Source: JALYXV01 sp963791545 (lineage in GTDB: Bacteria; Actinomycetota; Acidimicrobiia; Acidimicrobiales; Palsa-688). Taken from it: DNA of 64,000 bases. The DNA lies in the NCBI GenBank assembly GCA_963791545.1, contig CAWBSR010000017.1, positions 62,001-126,000 on the forward strand, given 5' to 3'. The first letter of the stretch is position 1, and every line of letters starts with the position of its first letter. A program made the position numbers and the translations under genes. Under the pieces are notes generated by a model. That model made no database searches. It was given only the letters and a program-made list of their open reading frames with translations, and had not been told where the DNA came from. This document shows positions 1 to 8,142 of this stretch, piece by piece.

Positions 1-301
1 AGCAGGCGGCTTCGACGACCAACGGGTCATGGTCTTGGAGAACGGCCACGAGACGGGGCGCGAGGACCGAAACGCAGAGTTCCGCGGCCCGACGGCGAAC
101 AGCCGGAGATGGGTCGGCGAGTCCGTGCTCGACATCGGCGACCGAGAGCCGGTCCATTCTGAGCAAGGCGCCGAGCGCGGTGGCGCGAACGTCGCCGGCG
201 GGATCGAGGAGCCCGTCGCGCGCCGCCACCTCGTCGCCCCGATATCCGGCCACCGCGACCCGCCGGCGCCGATCGACTACCTCGGTGAGCTTGTCCTCCA
301 C
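1..301 (-). CDS. HEAT-repeat protein, partial (C-terminus beyond window)
   Basis: Reading leftward from a GTG at 301-299, about 100 codons are open to the window edge. The translation shows two helical repeats typical of HEAT/PBS-lyase-like proteins: a 'DPAGDVRATALGALL' segment and, about 32 residues later, 'DPSPAVRRRAAELC'. Such repeats are protein-interaction scaffolds; no catalytic residues are seen. The start lies two codons after the stop of the Pro-rich gene at 305 in the same frame, so the two genes are probably co-transcribed and translationally coupled. The C-terminus is missing from the window. Confidence 0.6.
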   Translation of the reverse strand, partial: MEDKLTEVVDRRRRVAVAGYRGDEVAARDGLLDPAGDVRATALGALLRMDRLSVADVEHGLADPSPAVRRRAAELCVSVLAPRLVAVLQDHDPLVVEAAC

Positions 302-304
302 GTG

Positions 305-2605
305 CTAGCCCTTGAGGGCGCGTTGCAAGGCCAGCACCACGGCACCGACCGCGGCCGCCAGGATCGCCGCCAGCAGTACCCCGAGTACCAGGGTCGTCCC
401 CAGCAGTGCCATGCCCGAGCCAACCCGGCGCCACACCCCAATGGGCTCTCTCAAGCGGCGTTGGTCTCGTCCCGCCCGTTGCCTCCGACGTGGAGACCGC
501 CCGCGGCCAGGGGGAGGCCGGACCCGGACAGGTGCCGTGACAGCTGCGTCGGCACCTTCGCCGGGCCGGGTCGACGGCACTGGCACTGGGAGCCGGCGGC
601 CCCGGGGATCGTAGGGTTCGCGAGACGGCGGGCCGCGCCGGGTGGGCGGCGGGGCCGTCGGTTCGGGTCCGGTACCGCGTTGGCGGGGAGGCGCGCCGGC
701 CGGTGGCCCGGGGGCGGGCGCGGGCGCTGTCGGGGGTGCCGGCAACACGCCGGCTCGGGAAGGCGGGCTGCCTTCTGAGGGGACCCGGTTGGCGGGAGCC
801 GGTTGGGGCAGGGCCGCCTCGGGCGGGCGTGGAGGCGCAGGGGGCGGAGCCGGCTCGGCCGAAGGGGGTGCCGGCGGCGCAGCCGCGGCCGGTGGTGCTG
901 CGGCCGGCGGTGCTGCGGAGGGCGGTGCTGCGGCCGGCGGTGCTGCGGCCGGCGGTGCTGCGGCCGGCGGTGCTGCGGCCGGCGGTGCTGCGGCCGGCGG
1001 TGCTGCGGACGCGGCGGTGGCTGCGGCCGGCGGTGCTGCGGACGACGGTGCTGCGGCCGGCGGTGCTGCGGCCGGCGGTGCTGCGGACGACGGTGCTGCG
1101 GCCGGCGGGGGAGTGGGACGGGCCGGCGGCGCGCTCTGGGCGGGTGGCAGCACCGGCGGCGCAGGGGAGGCAGGGGGCGGTGAGGGTGGGAGCGGCGGCG
1201 CGGGCAGCGGGGTCGGCGAGGGTGCCGGGGTGGAAGGCGGCGACGGGGGTGGGGGCGCGGGCGGTGCGGGCGTCGAAGGCGAGGGCCCGGTGAGTGCCGC
1301 CGTCGACGGCGCGGACGGTAGTGGCGGCAATGGTGGAGGCACGACTAGTGCGGGCGCCCCTGGAGGCGGTGTCCTTGGTGTCCGGGGCTCGGTAAGCGAC
1401 TCGGCGGGCGGGACCAGCGGTGGTGCGGGCACCGGCGCCACCTCCGTGTGGGGAGGCACCGGCGGTGGCGGCCCAGGAGTCGCTTCGGAAGCCGGTAGCG
1501 GCGGAGGTTCGGGCTGCGGTGGCGGTACAAGGGACGGCGCTTCGGGAGAGTCGATCGGCGGCGGCGACAACAAGGTCGGATCGGGTGGCCAGATCGGAGG
1601 CGTTATCGGTGGGGGCGGGACCGAGAAGGCGGGGACCGCGAAGGCTGGGATCGGGGGAGACGGACGCTCCGATATACCAGGTCTCCGTGGTTCCACCGTC
1701 CCACCGGCATCGCGCCGCCCTTCCACGCGCGGGTCCTCAGTATCGGACGGGGGGGCAGCACTATCAGCCGACAGGGGTGCCGAGGGTGGGACCGCTGGAT
1801 AATCGGCAGGCGATTCTGCGATGAGGGTGGCCGGTTGTCCTACCACCGGTTCGGCGTCGGACTCCCTCGGCGGCGGCGGCGGTGCAACCATCTCGACTGT
1901 CGCAACGGACTCGCTGCCCGGGTCCGAGCTGCCGGCATCAGGGGACGGCCGCAAGGGCTCGACCTCGCCGAACGTCACGACCGGGATCGGTTCGGTCGGA
2001 AACGACGATTCGGACCGCTCGGTGAACCAGGCCGGGTCTGGCTGATCGGCAGCGGCCACAGGGGCGACGCCGGCCGCGCCATCGACCGCAAGCGGTTCGG
2101 CAGGCGACGCTTCCATCAGGGTCGGTGGTTCGATGGGCCCCGGAGGTTCGATGGGCCCCGGAGGTTCGACGGGGGCCGGTGGCTCGGTGGGCGGGGCCGG
2201 TTCGGTCGGGGCCGGTGGTTCGGCGGGGGCCGGTGGCTCCACGGGGGCCGGGGGTTCGATGGGGGCCGGGGGTTCGATGGGGGCCGGGGGTTCGGTGGGC
2301 GGGGCCGGTTCGGTCGGGGCCGGGGGTTCGACGGGGGCCGGGGGTTCGACGGGGGCCGGTGGTTCGGTGGGTGTCCAGGGTTCGGTGGTGGCGGGCGGCT
2401 CGGCCTCCCCTACCGCGGCGCCCACCGCCTCCGCACCCACCAACCGGAGCTCGCCGCCCGCGTCAGCCGGGTGCGGCTGTAAAAGGTCGCCCGCTTCTCC
2501 CCCGGGCGCATCCCCGCTCGGTGTCTCAGTCTCGGTGTGGTGCTCACCGGGCGCCGTTGCATGCGATGGAGGCTCCGCTCCCTGCGCAGGCTGCTCGTCA
2601 TCCAC
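305..2605 (-). CDS. Pro/Ala-rich repetitive protein with a C-terminal membrane segment
   Basis: A 766-aa protein of very low complexity. Residues ~70-165 are tandem 'PAPVEPP/PAPTEPA' repeats, the middle is Pro-rich, and residues ~500-620 are 'APPAA' repeats. A basic stretch then precedes one hydrophobic segment (~735-760, 'LLGTTLVLGVLLAAILAAAVG') and a short tail. The pattern suggests a tail-anchored protein with a long disordered arm; which side of the membrane the arm occupies cannot be decided. The Gly-rich plus-strand reading frames here are antisense shadows of the repeats. It is divergent from the protease gene at 2718 and directly upstream of the HEAT gene. No function is assigned. Confidence 0.6.
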   Translation of the reverse strand: MDDEQPAQGAEPPSHATAPGEHHTETETPSGDAPGGEAGDLLQPHPADAGGELRLVGAEAVGAAVGEAEPPATTEPWTPTEPPAPVEPPAPVEPPAPTEPAPPTEPPAPIEPPAPIEPPAPVEPPAPAEPPAPTEPAPPTEPPAPVEPPGPIEPPGPIEPPTLMEASPAEPLAVDGAAGVAPVAAADQPDPAWFTERSESSFPTEPIPVVTFGEVEPLRPSPDAGSSDPGSESVATVEMVAPPPPPRESDAEPVVGQPATLIAESPADYPAVPPSAPLSADSAAPPSDTEDPRVEGRRDAGGTVEPRRPGISERPSPPIPAFAVPAFSVPPPPITPPIWPPDPTLLSPPPIDSPEAPSLVPPPQPEPPPLPASEATPGPPPPVPPHTEVAPVPAPPLVPPAESLTEPRTPRTPPPGAPALVVPPPLPPLPSAPSTAALTGPSPSTPAPPAPPPPSPPSTPAPSPTPLPAPPLPPSPPPASPAPPVLPPAQSAPPARPTPPPAAAPSSAAPPAAAPPAAAPSSAAPPAAATAASAAPPAAAPPAAAPPAAAPPAAAPPAAAPPSAAPPAAAPPAAAAPPAPPSAEPAPPPAPPRPPEAALPQPAPANRVPSEGSPPSRAGVLPAPPTAPAPAPGPPAGAPPRQRGTGPEPTAPPPTRRGPPSREPYDPRGRRLPVPVPSTRPGEGADAAVTAPVRVRPPPGRGRSPRRRQRAGRDQRRLREPIGVWRRVGSGMALLGTTLVLGVLLAAILAAAVGAVVLALQRALKG
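885..1110. repeat. 15-bp tandem repeat (Ala/Pro codons)
   Basis: About thirteen copies of a 15-bp unit, GCGGCCGGCGGTGCT, some with GAC or GAG substitutions. On the minus strand they encode the APPAA repeats of the Pro-rich protein. The unit is a multiple of three, so copy-number change would keep the frame. Confidence 0.85.
2125..2385. repeat. 15/18-bp tandem repeats (PAPxEPP codons)
   Basis: Imperfect repeats of a GGTTCGACGGGGGCC-type unit encode the PAPxEPP repeats near the N-terminus of the Pro-rich protein. The array is polymorphic in unit (GATGGGCC, GACGGGGG, GGTGGGCG variants). Confidence 0.8.
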
Positions 2606-2717
2606 GCTGTCGATCCACTGCCATCTCTACCTTCTCGGCTCATGGCAGGCTGTCCCGGTCTTCCGGCTGCGCACGTCTCGTGTCCCGGCCGCCGCGATGA
2701 GAAGGTGACACCCGAAC

Positions 2718-3845
2718 GTGACCACGATCGAGCCGATGGTACTGGACGGCATTGGCGCGGACCCGGGCACCCCGCCTCGCCACCGGCACCGTTGGTTACT
2801 CCCGACCATCGCGATCATCGTGATCGTTCTCGCCGTTGCCTACGGCGTGGCAAACCATTACACGAAGAACTATTACGCCATCGCCCCCGGCGACGCCCAG
2901 CCCGTGCAGCGCTACATCACGGTGCCGCCGGACAAGCTCCATAAGAAGTCGGGCCGCATTCTCCTCGTCACCGTGTCGCTGCTCACCGTCCAGCCGCTCA
3001 CCTGGATCAGCGACAAACTCAACTCCGACATCCAGCTGCTCAAGGTCGAGCAGATCACGGGCAACACGCCGCCCAGCCAGCTCAACCGACTGAACGCTGT
3101 CGAGATGCAGAACTCCACCCAGACCGCGGTCATCGTCGCCTTGCGGCGCCTCGGCTACAAGGTGGACCTGAACGGCCAAGGCGCCGAAGTGGATGCCGTC
3201 GTGGCCAAGTCGCCGGCCGCCAACCTCCTTGTTCCGGGAGATGTGATCGTCGCCTTCGACGGAACAGCCGTGTTGACCAACGATGCCCTGGTGACGGCGA
3301 TCCGCAAACATCGCCCCGGCGACAGGGTCATGATCACGGTCAAGGAATCGGCGCCGCCCCGGACCGAGACCAAGACAGTGGTGTTGGGTCAGGCGCCCGC
3401 CGACGGCACCACGCCCACACCCCACGCCTTCCTAGGCATCGCCGCCACCACCAAGGAGCAGCCGAACCTGCCCATCGACGTCAAGATCGACCCCGGCAAC
3501 ATCGGCGGCCCATCGGCCGGCCTGTCGTTCACGCTGGGCATCATCGAGGATCTCACCGGGACCGACATCACAGGCGGCAAGTCGATCGCCGTCACCGGCA
3601 CCATCAACGCCGACGGTTCGGTCGGCGACGTGGGCGGAGTGGCCCAAAAGGCGGTAGCGGTCCGCAAAGCGGGAGCGATTGCCTTCCTCGTTCCCAAGGG
3701 GGAGGGCAAAGTGGCGCAGCAGCATGCCGGCCCCCAGGTAAAGGTGATCGAGGTGACAACCCTCGAAGAGGCACTGGCCGCGCTGCACACGCTCGGCGGC
3801 GATGTGTCGGGGGTGCCGGCGGCTCTGGCCCAACTGGCGAGTTAA
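2718..3845 (+). CDS. YlbL-like PDZ/Lon-domain (S16) serine protease
   Basis: A 375-aa membrane-anchored protease. One N-terminal membrane segment (~27-45) is followed by an extracytoplasmic region, a PDZ domain (~150-235, with 'LLVPGDVIVAFDG') and a Lon-type proteolytic domain. The Ser-Lys dyad is visible: Ser266 in GGPSAG and Lys311 in 'GGVAQKA', 45 residues apart, close to the spacing in Lon. There is no AAA domain, as is usual for the YlbL branch. In mycobacteria the homologue lies next to a UPF0182 gene; here UPF0182 follows about 6.5 kb downstream on the same strand, which supports the assignment. Substrates are unknown. Confidence 0.88.
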   Translation: MTTIEPMVLDGIGADPGTPPRHRHRWLLPTIAIIVIVLAVAYGVANHYTKNYYAIAPGDAQPVQRYITVPPDKLHKKSGRILLVTVSLLTVQPLTWISDKLNSDIQLLKVEQITGNTPPSQLNRLNAVEMQNSTQTAVIVALRRLGYKVDLNGQGAEVDAVVAKSPAANLLVPGDVIVAFDGTAVLTNDALVTAIRKHRPGDRVMITVKESAPPRTETKTVVLGQAPADGTTPTPHAFLGIAATTKEQPNLPIDVKIDPGNIGGPSAGLSFTLGIIEDLTGTDITGGKSIAVTGTINADGSVGDVGGVAQKAVAVRKAGAIAFLVPKGEGKVAQQHAGPQVKVIEVTTLEEALAALHTLGGDVSGVPAALAQLAS

Positions 3846-3994
3846 ATCGGGGGTCCCGGGCCCCGACACCGAGCGGCACCGGGCCATTCCGGGCCACAAT
3901 GGGTGCCTGTCCTAAGGAGCCGGGCCGGAACTGCCGATACGTAACTCGGTCTTCCGGCGCGGGGTGCCACCCGGATCGAAATACCAACCAGTCA

Positions 3995-6766
3995 ATGACC
4001 TCGACCGTCGCCCAAATCCAGTTTGCCGCCGAGTTCATCACCTTCCTTGTCGCGGCTGCGGGTCTGGCGCTGGTCGTGCTCCGCAACGAGCTCACCACCA
4101 GCCGGCCTCCCGAGCGGGTGGCCCTGACGACCGGCTTCCTGGCGACCGCGATAGCGGCGTTCAGCCATGGGTCGCTGCTGCTGACCGGGGACTTCGAAGG
4201 CATCGTCATCGCCCTGCGAGTAGCGGGCATCATCGGCCTGGCCATCGGGTCCATCTGGTGGTGGCGGGACCGGGCGGTCGCCGGCCAGCTCCTCTGGATC
4301 GGCCTGGCCGGTAGCGCGGTCGCTGTCGTCTTCGAGGCCATCGGGGCGGGACGGGCTTCCGACGCTGCCCTGGCGGCCGGCAGCGTCCTCATCGGCGGCG
4401 CCCTTCTTGTCGCCAGCCGCCGCTCGGTCGCGGCCCGGGTCGCGGCCAGTGCCGCCGGCACCCTGCTCCTCGTCGTCCTCGTCGTATCCGTGGCCCTGTC
4501 GGCGGTGCTTTCATCGTCGATCCAGCGAGAGGAGCTCAACCGCCTCCAGTCGCGGGCTATCACCGAGGCGGGTCTGGCCTCCAGCAGCTTCCAGAACGAG
4601 ATACCCACCGCCCGGCTGGTCGGGGCCTACCTGGCGGCCAGTGTCGCCGTGAATCAGGGCTCCCTGACCGCGGGACAGGTCAAGAACATCCTGGTCAGCC
4701 TTCGCGCCCTGTACCCCTTGGGCGACTTGATGTACGTGGGCTTGCCCAGCCCGCAAACCGCATCGTCGCCGACCGCGCCGGTGGCGGGGACGCAGATCGT
4801 CAAGACCGACGGGATCGACCAGGTGACGGCCACCGAACTGGCAGGCGAACCGATCGTCCTGCAGCCCAACTGCGGGGATATCAGCCGGGGATCGCTGTAC
4901 ATCGTCGCCGGCAAGGTGCTGGCGGTTGTCGCGTATCCCCTGTGCCCGAACGGCGCCTTGGTCCCGGTCGGCATCGTGATCCGCACCCGTGCTCTCGACG
5001 ACACCTACCTCGGACTACGGAACAAGGATGACCCCCAGGTTTCGCTCGCCATCGTCGACCGCCACTCCGTGCTCGCCCGCTCCGGAGCCCTGCCGCCAAA
5101 TCGGACCCTGACGTCGGTGGCGTCGTCGGTGCTGGTCAACAGCAACAACACCAACAACCCCATCAACCGGGTGATCGGTTCCAAGTACGTGGCGGCCAAT
5201 CCCGTGCAACAGGCCACGGGACCGGCGATCGGCGCGGTCGTCGTCTCTTCGCCAACTTCGTCGGTCGTCGTGACCCGTGACCGCTTGTTCCGCATCCTGT
5301 TCCTCATCGCCCTCGGGGGCACGCTCATCGCCCTCGGGCTGGCCGTCGTGATCGGCGACCGCATTACCGCGGGTCTGCGGCGGCTGACTGCGGCGGCCGA
5401 GAACATCCAGCGAGGCCAGCGAGGGGAGCGGGTCAACATCACGAGTGACGACGAGGTCGGCGTTCTCGGAGCCGCCTTCGACTCGATGGCCGACTCCATC
5501 GAGACTCACACGCGCGCCCTCAGGTCGGCAGCCGACGACGAAACGCGCTTACGGAGCCGGCTGGAGGCAGTCGTGGCCGGTATGGGCGACGCCCTGGTCG
5601 CGGTCGACGCCCACGGCAACGTCACCGACTTCAATCAGGCGGCCGAGGAAATGACTGGGATCACCGCGGGCAACGCCCTCGGGCAGCCGGTCGACGAGGT
5701 GGTCCGGTTGGTGAACGAGGACGGGGCCACGCTCGGCCCGCGGCTCAAGACGCCATCACCGACTCGCTGGGGCATGCTGGCGACCGGCTTGGAGCTCGAC
5801 GGCGGCGAGTTCCCAGTAGCGGTCTCCGCCGGCGCCCTGCGGGGGCCCGGCAACGAGCTCGTCGGCCAGGTTCTCGTCCTCCGCGACCTTCGGCGCGAAC
5901 GAGAGGTCGAACGGATGAAGACCGAATTTCTCTCCCGCGTGGGACATGAGTTGCGGACCCCCCTCACCGGCATCATGGGCTACGCCGACTTCCTGCTGCG
6001 CCGGCCGGTGGCCGCCGAGCGAGCCCAGTTCGCCTACGAGGAGATCCTCGTCTCCGCCAAGCGGCTGCTCCGGGTGGTCGAGATGCTGGAGTTCTTCGCG
6101 TCCTCGGGGGCGGGAAGGGTCCTGCTGCGGCCGGAGCCGATGGATGTCCGCCAGCTCGTGGAAACGGTCGTGACCCCGTGGGCGGAGCGCCTGAGAGGGC
6201 CCAACACCATCAGCCGCCGGGTGGCCCGGCGCATCCCCGACATCAACGGCGACAAGCGGTGGCTGGCCCTGGCGATCGACGAGCTGATCGACAACGCCGT
6301 CAAGTTCTCGCCCGGTGGTGCCCAGGTCTCGGTGACGGCACTGGTCACGACCGGACGGCCGCCCCAGGAGACGTCCCGCTTCGCGGGGCCCGGGTCGGCG
6401 ACCCTGAGCTCGGATGGACCGGGATCGGTGCCGGTGCTCGAAATCTCGGTGATGGACCGGGGCAAGGGCATGACGCCGGAGGAGCAGGCGACTGCGTTCG
6501 GCGAGTTTGTTCAAGGCGACGGTTCCGACACGCGGCAGTTCGGCGGTCTCGGCCTGGGCCTCAGCCTGGTGCAGCGGGTGGTCGAAGGCCATGGAGGAAC
6601 GGTGAAGTGTTCTTCGCTGGCCGGGCGTGGCTCCACCTTCACCATCGTCCTCCCGCTGCCCCCCGACCTCGAGCCCGACCCCGACGACGAGCAAAACACC
6701 GGTGACAACCCGGGCGGGACCGAGCGGGAAACCCAGCGGCGGCGCCAGAAGAGTCCGAACAACTGA
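3995..6766 (+). CDS. Membrane sensor histidine kinase (HAMP-PAS-HisKA-HATPase)
   Basis: I prefer the ATG at 3995 (MTSTVAQ, 923 aa); the frame is open 32 codons further upstream. Six hydrophobic helices fill the first ~190 residues, then a ~230-residue probable extracytoplasmic sensor, a seventh helix, a HAMP domain ('RLTAAAENIQRGQ'), a PAS domain ('VDAHGNVTDFNQAAEEMTG') and a kinase core. The phosphoacceptor His lies in 'SRVGHELRTPL' (codon 5945-5947). The N-box is 'LIDNAVKFSPGG' and the G2-box 'GLGLSLVQR'. No response regulator is adjacent, so its partner is elsewhere or beyond the window. Its stop overlaps the start of the lipoprotein gene by one base. Confidence 0.9.
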   Translation: MTSTVAQIQFAAEFITFLVAAAGLALVVLRNELTTSRPPERVALTTGFLATAIAAFSHGSLLLTGDFEGIVIALRVAGIIGLAIGSIWWWRDRAVAGQLLWIGLAGSAVAVVFEAIGAGRASDAALAAGSVLIGGALLVASRRSVAARVAASAAGTLLLVVLVVSVALSAVLSSSIQREELNRLQSRAITEAGLASSSFQNEIPTARLVGAYLAASVAVNQGSLTAGQVKNILVSLRALYPLGDLMYVGLPSPQTASSPTAPVAGTQIVKTDGIDQVTATELAGEPIVLQPNCGDISRGSLYIVAGKVLAVVAYPLCPNGALVPVGIVIRTRALDDTYLGLRNKDDPQVSLAIVDRHSVLARSGALPPNRTLTSVASSVLVNSNNTNNPINRVIGSKYVAANPVQQATGPAIGAVVVSSPTSSVVVTRDRLFRILFLIALGGTLIALGLAVVIGDRITAGLRRLTAAAENIQRGQRGERVNITSDDEVGVLGAAFDSMADSIETHTRALRSAADDETRLRSRLEAVVAGMGDALVAVDAHGNVTDFNQAAEEMTGITAGNALGQPVDEVVRLVNEDGATLGPRLKTPSPTRWGMLATGLELDGGEFPVAVSAGALRGPGNELVGQVLVLRDLRREREVERMKTEFLSRVGHELRTPLTGIMGYADFLLRRPVAAERAQFAYEEILVSAKRLLRVVEMLEFFASSGAGRVLLRPEPMDVRQLVETVVTPWAERLRGPNTISRRVARRIPDINGDKRWLALAIDELIDNAVKFSPGGAQVSVTALVTTGRPPQETSRFAGPGSATLSSDGPGSVPVLEISVMDRGKGMTPEEQATAFGEFVQGDGSDTRQFGGLGLGLSLVQRVVEGHGGTVKCSSLAGRGSTFTIVLPLPPDLEPDPDDEQNTGDNPGGTERETQRRRQKSPNN

Positions 6767-8103
6767 TGGCCACCCGCCCCCTTTTCCCCGCTCCCCCCAC
6801 CTCGGGCTCCGGGCCCGCCCTCCGTCGCCGTGGCACGGCCCCGGGGACCCGGCGCTGGCAGCCCATGATCGTCGGGTCGCTCCTTGCGACGATCGTGATG
6901 CTCGGCCTTGCCGGTTGTGGCCATTCCAAGAGCGGCCTCGGACGACTCACCGTGGACGGCCAGACCCTCGTGTTCCCCGCTCATGGCGGCTCGCGGGCCG
7001 GACATAGCGGTGACATCCTGCGGGCCCGGGACCGGGTGCAGGTGATCGTCGGTCAGGCCACGGTCCGGCTCCTCCCCGGCGGCATGCTGCAACTCGGCAC
7101 GGGAGCCGATTTCACAATCGACAAGACCTCCCGTCTCGCCTCGGGCGCAATCCTCATCCAAGCCAACGGGCCGGCGCTGCAGGTTTTGGCACAAGCCGCC
7201 ACCCTCGTCGTCGCCTCAGGCGTGGCACAACTGGCGGTCGGCTCGGCGGCGACCGGATTGCTCGTCAAGGTGTACCAGGGCCAAGCCCACCTCGACATCC
7301 CCGGCAACCCGCCCGCTCCTGTCGCCGCTCCCCGCCAGATCAGCCTGGTTCCCGAGACGCGCCTCCCCGTCACCGCGGTGCCCCTCCACTACCTGGACTC
7401 CGACCCATGGGACCATCGCTACCTTTCGGAAGCGGAGGTCATATCCACCCAACTGGGGGCGGCCGCCAGCGGCTTCAACTCCCAGGTACCGGCCGGTCAG
7501 GGCAAGGACGCCGCCTTCTACCAGGCGCTCGTTCCCAACTTGAAAGGGGAGGCGGACTTCCCCTCCGCCTTCGCCAGTGTCCAACGGTCTCAGCCGGGCG
7601 GGACCGCGGCCGCGGGCGCGGCCAAGCCGGGCGACTACCTGATTGCGTCGGTCATAGCCCTTCGAGGTGCGAGCGGGACATTCGAGAGCCGCCTCACCAG
7701 CGAACTGGTGTTCTCCCGGCAGGGGGCACCTTGGGGCTTCGTCGCCTACGACCAGGGGGTCACCGACCTGACGGCTGTGCTCAACGACGTCCTCGGCGCC
7801 ATCGGCCGGGCCGCGCTGCCGGTGGGCGGATCGGGGGCGTCCCAGATCGCCATCGGTCCGCCGGTGACCAGTCCCGGGTCCCCGACCACCCGGCCCGTCC
7901 GGGGCTCGGCGCCGACCACGACCACGACCACGGCGCCCAGCAATCCTGGTCAACCCCGCCCGCCCACGACCACCACGACCGCCCCGGTGCCCCTGATACA
8001 GCTGCCGGTGCCGGTCCTGCCGGGACCGCTCGGATCCCTTCTCAACCCGCTGCTCGACCCGCTGATCCAGGCGCTCAACAATCTCCTCGGGGGCCACCGC
8101 TAG
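6766..8103 (+). CDS. FecR-domain-like lipoprotein
   Basis: A 445-aa protein with a signal peptide and lipobox LAGC, so Cys51 should be the lipidated residue. After the lipobox, residues ~60-165 resemble a FecR-type beta domain ('GDILRARDRVQVIVGQATVRLLPGG...', then 'LLVKVYQGQAHL'). A central domain follows, then two Thr-rich linkers (TTTTTTAP, TTTTTAP) and a hydrophobic Leu/Pro C-terminus. The TGATG junction with the kinase gene implies translational coupling, so it may act as a surface partner of that kinase. FecR homology is by pattern only. Confidence 0.65.
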   Translation: MATRPLFPAPPTSGSGPALRRRGTAPGTRRWQPMIVGSLLATIVMLGLAGCGHSKSGLGRLTVDGQTLVFPAHGGSRAGHSGDILRARDRVQVIVGQATVRLLPGGMLQLGTGADFTIDKTSRLASGAILIQANGPALQVLAQAATLVVASGVAQLAVGSAATGLLVKVYQGQAHLDIPGNPPAPVAAPRQISLVPETRLPVTAVPLHYLDSDPWDHRYLSEAEVISTQLGAAASGFNSQVPAGQGKDAAFYQALVPNLKGEADFPSAFASVQRSQPGGTAAAGAAKPGDYLIASVIALRGASGTFESRLTSELVFSRQGAPWGFVAYDQGVTDLTAVLNDVLGAIGRAALPVGGSGASQIAIGPPVTSPGSPTTRPVRGSAPTTTTTTAPSNPGQPRPPTTTTTAPVPLIQLPVPVLPGPLGSLLNPLLDPLIQALNNLLGGHR

Positions 8104-8142
8104 ATCCCTCAACTTGACGGCGGCGCGTCCTACGCTCTCGTC

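Noticed and set aside
642..1802. Gly/Ala-rich plus-strand ORF (PE_PGRS-like)
   Set aside because: It is the antisense shadow of the Pro-rich minus-strand gene, which has a better composition, a membrane segment and sensible neighbours.
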